Below, piece after piece: positions 1 to 5,026 of a stretch of DNA of 5,026 nt (position 1 is its first letter; each line of letters begins with the position of its first letter). The DNA is from Elusimicrobiales bacterium. GTDB lineage: Bacteria; Elusimicrobiota; Elusimicrobia; Elusimicrobiales; UBA9959. The notes under the pieces were generated by a model. The model searched no databases and was not told the DNA's origin. It worked only from the letters and a program-made list of their open reading frames with translations. The translations under genes were made by a program, and so were the position numbers. The stretch is from the NCBI GenBank assembly GCA_026416895.1, contig JAOAEH010000064.1, positions 1-5,026 on the forward strand, given 5' to 3'.

Positions 1-960
1 ATAATAAAAAAATATTCTGAATTAAAAGTTGTTTTTGATATTTATGAAAACTATTTGAAAGTAAAAAGTGAGATAGATGAGATTACTAACATTATTAAAA
101 GTTCTTCAGATAATGAGTTGGTAAATCTTGCTAAGTCTGAGCTTGAACATCTTCAAACAAGGAAAAAAGAATATGAAAATATACTTCGTCTAAAAACTTT
201 ACCATCAGATGAAAGAGATGAAAAAAATATCTATCTTGAGGTTAGAGCTGGAGTTGGTGGTGAAGAAGCATCTTTATTTGCATCCGAACTTTTAAGAGCT
301 TATACTAAGTTTGCACAAAGTTTGGGTATGAACGTAAGTGTTGAGGATATATCACCTAGTGATTTGGGTGGTATTAAAACAGCAATTGTGTATGTATCTG
401 GCAATAAACCATTTTGGTGGTTTAAATATGAAGCTGGTGTGCATAGAGTTCAAAGAGTGCCTAAAACTGAAGCTAGTGGCAGAATTCATACTTCTACAGT
501 CACAGTAGCTGTTTTATGTGAGGTTAATGAAAATGAAGTTAAGATAAATCCTTCTGAACTTAAGATAGATACTTATAGAGCAGGAGGGCATGGTGGGCAA
601 AATGTAAATAAGGTAGAAACTGCTGTCAGAATAACTCATATACCAACTGGTATTGTTGTTCAGTGCCAACAAGAGAGATCACAATTTCAAAATAAAGAAA
701 GAGCTTTAAAATTACTTTATGCACGTTTAAAAGAAATTGAAGAAATGAAGAAAATTGGTACCTTAGCTGAGGAAAGGAGAAATCAGGTTGGTAGCGGGGA
801 TAGATCAGAAAAAATTCGTACTTATAATTTTCCTCAGAATCGTGTTACAGATCATAGGGTTAACATCTCGTGGTTTAATATAGATGAAATAATGGAAGGT
901 AAGATGCAAAACATGATAGAAGATATAAGAATTGCAATAGCTGAAAATGAAAATATCTGA
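1..960 (+). CDS. prfA: Peptide chain release factor 1 (RF1), 5'-truncated by the window edge
   Basis: RF1 reads UAA and UAG stop codons in the ribosomal A site and triggers release of the finished protein. The frame is open from base 1, so the gene starts upstream; the TTG at 55 is an internal Leu codon. The visible 319 codons line up with E. coli RF1 from about residue 41, so some 40 N-terminal residues are missing. Seen directly: the N-terminal helical domain, the core motif LEVRAGVGGEEA (bases 235-270), HRVQRVP just before the PxT stop-codon-recognition tripeptide (here PKT, 460-468), GRIHTSTVTVAV, the catalytic GGQ (592-600), and the RF1 signature GSGDRSEKIRTYNFPQNRVTDHR region (about 790-858). 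PxT rather than SPF separates it from RF2. The residues around GGQ (GGHGGQNVNKVETAVR) are unusual for RF1. It ends in TGA inside the start of prmC, whose product methylates its GGQ glutamine. Confidence 0.97.
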   Translation: MIKKYSELKVVFDIYENYLKVKSEIDEITNIIKSSSDNELVNLAKSELEHLQTRKKEYENILRLKTLPSDERDEKNIYLEVRAGVGGEEASLFASELLRAYTKFAQSLGMNVSVEDISPSDLGGIKTAIVYVSGNKPFWWFKYEAGVHRVQRVPKTEASGRIHTSTVTVAVLCEVNENEVKINPSELKIDTYRAGGHGGQNVNKVETAVRITHIPTGIVVQCQQERSQFQNKERALKLLYARLKEIEEMKKIGTLAEERRNQVGSGDRSEKIRTYNFPQNRVTDHRVNISWFNIDEIMEGKMQNMIEDIRIAIAENENI

Positions 961-1816
961 ATTTATTAATAAATATAATGATTTAATTTTTAAACTTGAA
1001 GGTGGTTTAAAAGAATTTGATATTATTGTAAGTTATTTTTGTAACACAAATAGATTTATAACTTTTATTGATAGAAATTACGAAATTCCAGATTATCTTA
1101 TTGATAAAATACTTAAATCTATCAAAAAAAGAATCTTTTATGAACCTATTTCATGGGTTTTAGGCTCACATCAATTTATTGATATGAATATTATTATTAG
1201 GAAAGGAGTGTTTATACCTCGCCCTGAAACTGAATATCTTGCGGTAAGAGTACTGGAGATAAGTAAAAAATTTAAAAGCCCAAAAATTCTTGATTATTGT
1301 GCTGGAAGTGGTGTTATAGGTTTATATATAGCTTATAAAAACGAATCTTCATTTGTTTTTGCTGTAGATAAATCGAAAAAAGCTTTTAATGTTATGATTG
1401 AAAATAAGAATAAGTTTAAACTTAATAATTTTATTCCAATTTTATCATCTTCAATTAAATGTATAAAAAATTTTTTATTTGATATTATTGTTTCAAATCC
1501 ACCATATATTCCATATGATATGTATAAAGTTCTTGATGAGACTGTAAAAAAAGAACCTAAATTGGCATTAATTGGTGGTAATGATGGTTTAGATATGTTT
1601 AGGTATATATCTCTTAATCTTCATAAAGTATTGAAACCGGGTGGCTTGTTTATCGCTGAAATAGGAGAATATTATTCTAATGAGATTTTAAATATATTTA
1701 AATCTGTTTCAGTTTCTGTTAAAATAATTAAAGATATTAATGGTAAAGATAGATATATAGAGGTATTATTTGATGGAATGTTTCATAATAGAAGGTCCAA
1801 ATATTGTAACAGGTGA
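947..1816 (+). CDS. prmC: Release factor glutamine N5-methyltransferase PrmC (HemK family)
   Basis: Cytoplasmic SAM-dependent enzyme that methylates the glutamine of the GGQ motif in RF1 and RF2, raising their termination efficiency. The 289-residue length is normal for the family. Visible in order: an N-terminal helical release-factor-binding domain (about 1-75), the family motif IPRPETE (90-96), the SAM-binding motif I DYCAGSG (116-122) with an acidic residue at the next strand (D141), the catalytic NPPY (184-187) that holds the target glutamine amide, and GGNDGLDMFR (210-219). Motif I reads DYCAGSG where DLGTGSG or similar is more usual, but the glycines are kept. The ATG at 947 lies inside prfA, 14 nt before its end, with only a weak purine-rich stretch upstream, so translation is probably coupled to prfA. 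The last 14 or so residues (after IEVLF) lie beyond the usual end of the fold and are encoded in the overlap with murA. Confidence 0.96.
   Translation: MKISEFINKYNDLIFKLEGGLKEFDIIVSYFCNTNRFITFIDRNYEIPDYLIDKILKSIKKRIFYEPISWVLGSHQFIDMNIIIRKGVFIPRPETEYLAVRVLEISKKFKSPKILDYCAGSGVIGLYIAYKNESSFVFAVDKSKKAFNVMIENKNKFKLNNFIPILSSSIKCIKNFLFDIIVSNPPYIPYDMYKVLDETVKKEPKLALIGGNDGLDMFRYISLNLHKVLKPGGLFIAEIGEYYSNEILNIFKSVSVSVKIIKDINGKDRYIEVLFDGMFHNRRSKYCNR
1759..1763 (+). promoter_or_regulatory. Ribosome binding site of murA, inside prmC
   Basis: AGAGG lies 9 nt before the ATG at 1773 and 6 nt before the in-frame TTG at 1770. The spacing and the stronger codon favour the ATG. The site is within prmC coding sequence, so murA can be initiated independently of the prmC stop 44 nt further on. 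Confidence 0.55.
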
Positions 1817-3029
1817 AGTAAAAATAAGCGGTTCTAAGAATTCAGCTTTACCTATACTTTTTGCTACTATTTTAACCGATGATAAATGTATAGTAGAAAA
1901 TGTCCCTGAACTTTCTGATATAAAAACTACTTATGAACTTTTAGCTTATTGTGGTAAGGAATGTTTTTTTGGTTTTAATAGATTTGAAGTTAGTCAATCT
2001 AGTAATATAAAAACAGAAGCCCCTTATGATTTAGTAAGAAAAATGAGAGCATCTGTTCTTATAGCTGGACCAATGCTTGCAAAATATAAAAGAGTTAAAT
2101 TTTCTATGCCAGGTGGTTGTGCTATAGGCGTAAGACCTATAGATATACATCTTGATGGTTTTAAAAAACTTGGTGCTGATATAAAGCTTGAAGAAGGATA
2201 TGTTGTAATGTCTGCAAAACATTTACATGGTGCAAAAATAAATTTAAAATTTCCAAGCGTTGGAGCTACAGAAAATATAATGATGGCTGCTTCACTTATT
2301 GATGATTTGACTATAATTGAAAATGCTGCTAAGGAACCAGAGATAGTTGATCTTGCAGAAGTTTTAAACAAAATGGGTGCCTGTATAGAAGGAGCAGGTA
2401 GTAGTTTTATAAAAATACGTGGAAAAAAAAGATTGTTTGGTTTTAAACATAGAGTTATTCCTGATAGAATTGAATGCGGAACATTTATGATACTTGGAGC
2501 ATTAAGTGGTAGAAGGCTTGTTATAAAACATGGTCAACCTAAGCATTTAGATTCTTTGATTAGAAAACTTAAAATGACTGGAGTTTTTTTGGATATTGAT
2601 GATGAAGGTACAATTATAATTGATTCTTCAAAATTAATTAAACCAGTTAATATTGTAACTAAACCTTATCCTGGATTTCCTACAGACTTACAAGCTCAAT
2701 GGATGAGTTATATGTCAGTTGCAAATGGAAGAAGTATAATTACTGAGAAAATATTTGAAAATAGATTTATGCATGCTGCAGAACTTGTTAGAATGGGTGC
2801 TAATATTAATATTAAAGGTAATAAGGCTTATATAGAAGGTGTTAAAAAACTTAAAGGAGCAACTGTTATGGTTAGTGATTTGAGAGCTGGAGCAGGACTT
2901 GTACTTGCTGGTTGTATAGCGGATGGTGTAACTAAGGTTAGAAGAGTATATCATATAGATAGAGGGTATGAGAGAATTGATGAAAAGCTTAAACTCATAG
3001 GTGTTAAAATAAAACGTGAGGAAGAGTAA
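1773..3029 (+). CDS. murA: UDP-N-acetylglucosamine 1-carboxyvinyltransferase MurA
   Basis: Transfers enolpyruvate from PEP to UDP-GlcNAc, the first committed step of peptidoglycan precursor synthesis in the cytoplasm. The 418 residues match the usual size (E. coli 419). With the ATG at 1773 as residue 1, the active-site residues fall where expected: K22 and N23 in SGSKNSALP, R92 in MRAS, the catalytic and fosfomycin-target Cys116 in MPGGCAIGVRP, R121, D305 in FPTDLQAQ, R331 in FENRFMHAAEL, R371 in LRAGAGL and R397 in HIDRGYE. The two inside-out alpha/beta domains of the EPSP-synthase family are complete. The start was chosen because AGAGG at 1759-1763 sits 9 nt before it and family members begin a few residues before the I-E-G segment; a TTG one codon earlier (1770) is the alternative. 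The gene overlaps prmC by 44 nt and is followed by folC after 5 nt. With the Cys present it should be the fosfomycin-sensitive type. Confidence 0.97.
   Translation: MECFIIEGPNIVTGEVKISGSKNSALPILFATILTDDKCIVENVPELSDIKTTYELLAYCGKECFFGFNRFEVSQSSNIKTEAPYDLVRKMRASVLIAGPMLAKYKRVKFSMPGGCAIGVRPIDIHLDGFKKLGADIKLEEGYVVMSAKHLHGAKINLKFPSVGATENIMMAASLIDDLTIIENAAKEPEIVDLAEVLNKMGACIEGAGSSFIKIRGKKRLFGFKHRVIPDRIECGTFMILGALSGRRLVIKHGQPKHLDSLIRKLKMTGVFLDIDDEGTIIIDSSKLIKPVNIVTKPYPGFPTDLQAQWMSYMSVANGRSIITEKIFENRFMHAAELVRMGANINIKGNKAYIEGVKKLKGATVMVSDLRAGAGLVLAGCIADGVTKVRRVYHIDRGYERIDEKLKLIGVKIKREEE
3018..3026 (+). promoter_or_regulatory. Probable ribosome binding site of folC, in the end of murA
   Basis: The purine run GAGGAAGAG forms the last codons of murA and lies 8 nt before the folC ATG at 3035. 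The GAGG core is 13 nt away, somewhat far, so the AAGAG half may be what counts. An in-frame TGA at 3017-3019 rules out any earlier folC start. Confidence 0.45.
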
Positions 3030-3034
3030 GTTAT

Positions 3035-4324
3035 ATGGAGGAAACATATTTAAGATTTAAAGAAATAGAAAAAATTTTGTATACAAAACATTCACAGATA
3101 AAAAAGAATGGAATTACTCATATATTAGAGATTCTTAATAAAATGGGTAATCCTCATAAAAAAATTGGAAAGGTTATTCATATTACTGGAACTAATGGTA
3201 AAGGTTCGGTAAGCTATTTAACTGCTTCATTTTTAAGTTCCTTGGGATATAAAGTAGGACTTTATACTTCTCCTCATATAAATTCTCTTACTGAAAGGAT
3301 AAAGATAAATTTGCAAGATATATCTTATTCTGAATTTGTGAGACTTTATGAATATGTTGTTTCTTTTGATAGTAATTTAAGTTTTTTTGAAATAGTAACT
3401 TTGATTATGATTAAGTATTTTGAAGAAAATAATTTAGATTTTAGTGTTGTTGAAGTTGGAATAGGTGGTTTATATGATACTACAAATGTTTTAGATGGTG
3501 AGTTGTGTTTTATAACATCAATTGATTATGATCATATGGATATGCTTGGCCCTACATTAAATGATATAGCTTTTCAAAAAGCAGGTATAATTAAAAATAA
3601 TTCGATGTGTGTAGTCGGAGATATAGCGAATGAACAGTTAGAAGTTATAAAAAAAGTTGCTTTGTCAAAAAAAGCAATAGTTTTAAAAGTTGAAAATTTG
3701 TTTGAAATAATAGGATTGAATGAAAAGTGGCAAATGGTTATTAAAGATAAAATGACATCTGAAATATTTAGTATGCCTATCGTTGGTATTAAACAAACAT
3801 TAAATTTAAGTATGGTAATTTTAGGGTTAAGTAAAATTGGATTGGAAATTAATAATAACTTAATTAAATTAGCTTTATCTAAACTTAGGTTTGATGGAAG
3901 ATTTCAAATAATTGAAACTAGACTAAAAAATAAGGTTAAATTATTCATTGTTGATGGTGCACATAATCCAGCAGCAATTAAAAGTTTTTTAGAAAATATA
4001 GTTTTTTTTGGTTTTGATAAAAAGAACCCATCTCTTGTATTTTCAATGCTTTCTACTAAAGATTATATTACTTCTATAAAAAATATTTCTGATAAAGACA
4101 TTTTTAAAAATATTATTATAACATCTATCAATAATCCTAAAAAACTTTCCCCTTTTATTATAGCAGAAACATTTTCAAAATTTTCATCTAATACTGATAT
4201 AACTGTTATTGATGAATTAAAGCATGCAATTAACTATGCAACAAATTTTTCTGATGTTGTGTGTATATTAGGTTCGTTTTATCTTGTTTCAGATGCTCTT
4301 AAAGTTTTAAGGGAGGATTTATGA
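3035..4324 (+). CDS. folC: Folylpolyglutamate synthase / dihydrofolate synthase FolC
   Basis: ATP-dependent Mur-ligase-family enzyme that adds glutamate to folates, and in many bacteria also to dihydropteroate; the sequence does not tell me whether both activities are present. The 429 residues are normal length. Seen in order: MGNPHKKIGKVIHI leading into the P-loop TGTNGKGS (51-58), TSPH (78-81) and ERI (87-89), the Mg-binding VVEVGIGG segment (E140), TSIDYDHMDMLG (H167), IAFQKAGIIK with the lysine that is carbamylated in the family (K182), DGRF (288-291), and the C-terminal-domain motif DGAHNP (307-312), then STKDY and the closing ILGSFYLVSDAL. The usual GGRxDxTN motif reads GGLYDTTN (144-151), so its arginine is replaced. 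The ATG at 3035 fits family N termini. The gene sits 5 nt after murA, and its TGA overlaps the ATG of the next gene. Confidence 0.95.
   Translation: MEETYLRFKEIEKILYTKHSQIKKNGITHILEILNKMGNPHKKIGKVIHITGTNGKGSVSYLTASFLSSLGYKVGLYTSPHINSLTERIKINLQDISYSEFVRLYEYVVSFDSNLSFFEIVTLIMIKYFEENNLDFSVVEVGIGGLYDTTNVLDGELCFITSIDYDHMDMLGPTLNDIAFQKAGIIKNNSMCVVGDIANEQLEVIKKVALSKKAIVLKVENLFEIIGLNEKWQMVIKDKMTSEIFSMPIVGIKQTLNLSMVILGLSKIGLEINNNLIKLALSKLRFDGRFQIIETRLKNKVKLFIVDGAHNPAAIKSFLENIVFFGFDKKNPSLVFSMLSTKDYITSIKNISDKDIFKNIIITSINNPKKLSPFIIAETFSKFSSNTDITVIDELKHAINYATNFSDVVCILGSFYLVSDALKVLREDL
4311..4316 (+). promoter_or_regulatory. Strong ribosome binding site of the ROK kinase gene, in folC
   Basis: GGGAGG followed by A is the best Shine-Dalgarno match at any gene start in the window. 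It is 4 nt from the ATG at 4321, within the last codons of folC. Together with the ATGA overlap it marks the kinase start clearly. Confidence 0.7.
4321..4324 (+). other. ATGA stop/start overlap of folC and the ROK kinase
   Basis: The TGA of folC (4322-4324) shares two bases with the ATG of the kinase (4321-4323). This is the classic layout for translational coupling by reinitiation and supports a shared transcript. Confidence 0.85.
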
Positions 4325-5026
4325 GGGGGATTGGAATTGATGTTGGTGGTACTGAAATTAAAATAGCAGTAGTTGATAGGAATTTAAAAGTTCTTTGTAA
4401 TGATAGTTTTCCTACTCCACTTTTTTATGATTATAATTATTTTGTAAAAGAAACTTCTAAAATAATAAAAAATTTTATTTTTGAGCACAAAGCAAATAAA
4501 ATATGTTTTGCTATTGCTGGCGATGTTGACTCTGAAAAAGGAATTTTGAGATTTGCTCCTAATTTGTGTGGTTGGAAAAATAAAAATATAAAAAAAGATT
4601 TTGAGAAAGAATGTATGGTAGAAGTCATAGTAGAAAATGATGCTAATATGGCTGTGTGGGGTGGCTATGTTTTTGAACTCAAGAAAAAATATAAAAATGT
4701 TGTTGGTTTTACTCTTGGTACTGGAGTAGGTGGTGGGGTCATATTAAATGGAAGTCTCTTTAAAGGTTCGACTACTACTGCTGGAGAATTAGGTCATATG
4801 GTAATAAGGGTAGGGGGAGATCTTTGTTCGTGTGGTAATAGAGGGAGTTTAGAAGCTTATTGTTCAACTAAAAGAGTTTGTTATGAGGCAAGAAAAAGAA
4901 TTAAAAATATTTCTGAAAACATAACACCGAAATATATATTTGATCTTGCTGTTTCTGGTAATAAAATAGCACGTGATATTTGGTATGAATATGGTGAATA
5001 TCTTGGTTTTGGTATTGGTAATGTAG
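4321..5026 (+). CDS. ROK-family sugar kinase (glucokinase-like), 3'-truncated by the window edge
   Basis: Probably phosphorylates glucose or a related hexose with ATP in the cytoplasm. My translation gives 235 full codons with no stop; the family is usually 300-320 residues, so about 65-85 are missing. It begins directly with the phosphate-binding loop DVGGTEIK (7-14) and has no helix-turn-helix before it, so it is a kinase rather than a ROK repressor. Further motifs: END (105-107) with the likely catalytic D107, LGTGVGGGVILNG (132-144), sugar-binding AGELGH (154-159), and the zinc-site segment CSCGNRGSLEAY (169-180). In that segment the third zinc cysteine of the usual CxCGxxGC is Ser176; H159, C169 and C171 remain. 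The ATG overlaps the folC TGA as ATGA with a strong ribosome binding site. The sugar specificity cannot be told from what is visible; glucose is the default guess, while N-acetylmannosamine or fructose are possible. Confidence 0.9.
   Translation, partial: MRGIGIDVGGTEIKIAVVDRNLKVLCNDSFPTPLFYDYNYFVKETSKIIKNFIFEHKANKICFAIAGDVDSEKGILRFAPNLCGWKNKNIKKDFEKECMVEVIVENDANMAVWGGYVFELKKKYKNVVGFTLGTGVGGGVILNGSLFKGSTTTAGELGHMVIRVGGDLCSCGNRGSLEAYCSTKRVCYEARKRIKNISENITPKYIFDLAVSGNKIARDIWYEYGEYLGFGIGNV

Noticed and set aside
55..57. TTG as a start codon for prfA
   Set aside because: The frame is open back to base 1 and the residues encoded before it (YSELKVVFDIYENY) match the RF1 N-terminal domain, so the true start is outside the window.
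947..1816. Reading TGA as tryptophan (Mycoplasma-like code)
   Set aside because: TGA ends prfA, prmC and folC at sensible family lengths and TGG is used for tryptophan, for example twice in a row in prfA at 415-420.
2024..2371. Minus-strand open frames of 115 and 63 codons within murA
   Set aside because: They lie opposite fully conserved MurA sequence including the active-site Cys region, have low-complexity Ser/Ile/Phe-rich translations, and show no recognisable motif.
3030..3034. A promoter or terminator between murA and folC
   Set aside because: The gap is only 5 nt and no hairpin with a T-run is visible around it.
2715..3047. Minus-strand open frame of 110 codons opposite the murA 3' end
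   Set aside because: The translation is rich in Ser, Tyr, Asn and Phe as expected for the complement of an AT-rich gene, and it covers the conserved MurA C terminus.
4437..4628. Minus-strand open frame of 63 codons within the ROK kinase gene
   Set aside because: It is opposite a clear ROK kinase reading frame and has no family features.
1..5026. A novel defence, mobile or RNA-based system
   Set aside because: Every base except 5 is accounted for by five recognisable housekeeping or metabolic genes, and I saw no repeats, inverted termini or structured noncoding segment.

Overview
The window is a compact run of five genes, all on the + strand: prfA (release factor 1, 5' end outside the window), prmC (methyltransferase that modifies release factors), murA (first committed step of peptidoglycan synthesis), folC (folylpolyglutamate/dihydrofolate synthase) and a ROK-family sugar kinase (3' end outside the window). 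It is strongly AT-rich, roughly 30% G+C by eye, with A/T favoured at third codon positions. TGA is a genuine stop: prfA, prmC and folC all end in TGA and tryptophan is encoded by TGG, so this is the standard bacterial code and not a Mycoplasma-type one. MurA implies a peptidoglycan-making bacterium.

Layout: prfA 1-960, prmC 947-1816 (14-nt overlap), murA 1773-3029 (44-nt overlap), folC 3035-4324 (5-nt gap), ROK kinase 4321-5026 (4-nt ATGA overlap). No stretch is noncoding beyond those 5 bases. I see no room for a promoter or terminator between genes, no RNA gene, mobile element, repeat array or CRISPR. The arrangement suggests one polycistronic, translationally coupled transcript beginning upstream of the window.

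The clearest functional link is prfA-prmC: PrmC methylates the glutamine of the GGQ motif of RF1, which is visible here at bases 592-600. The order prfA-prmC-murA is, from memory, seen in several deep Gram-negative lineages (for example deltaproteobacteria such as Geobacter). An AT-rich member of a group such as Elusimicrobiota or spirochaetes would fit, but the sequence alone does not let me name the organism. folC and the sugar kinase add folate and carbohydrate metabolism to the same transcript without an obvious pathway link.

I found no undescribed system. The points worth a second look are small: a divergent GGQ loop in RF1, a C-terminal tail on PrmC encoded in the murA overlap, a missing zinc-site cysteine in the ROK kinase, and a substituted conserved arginine in FolC.
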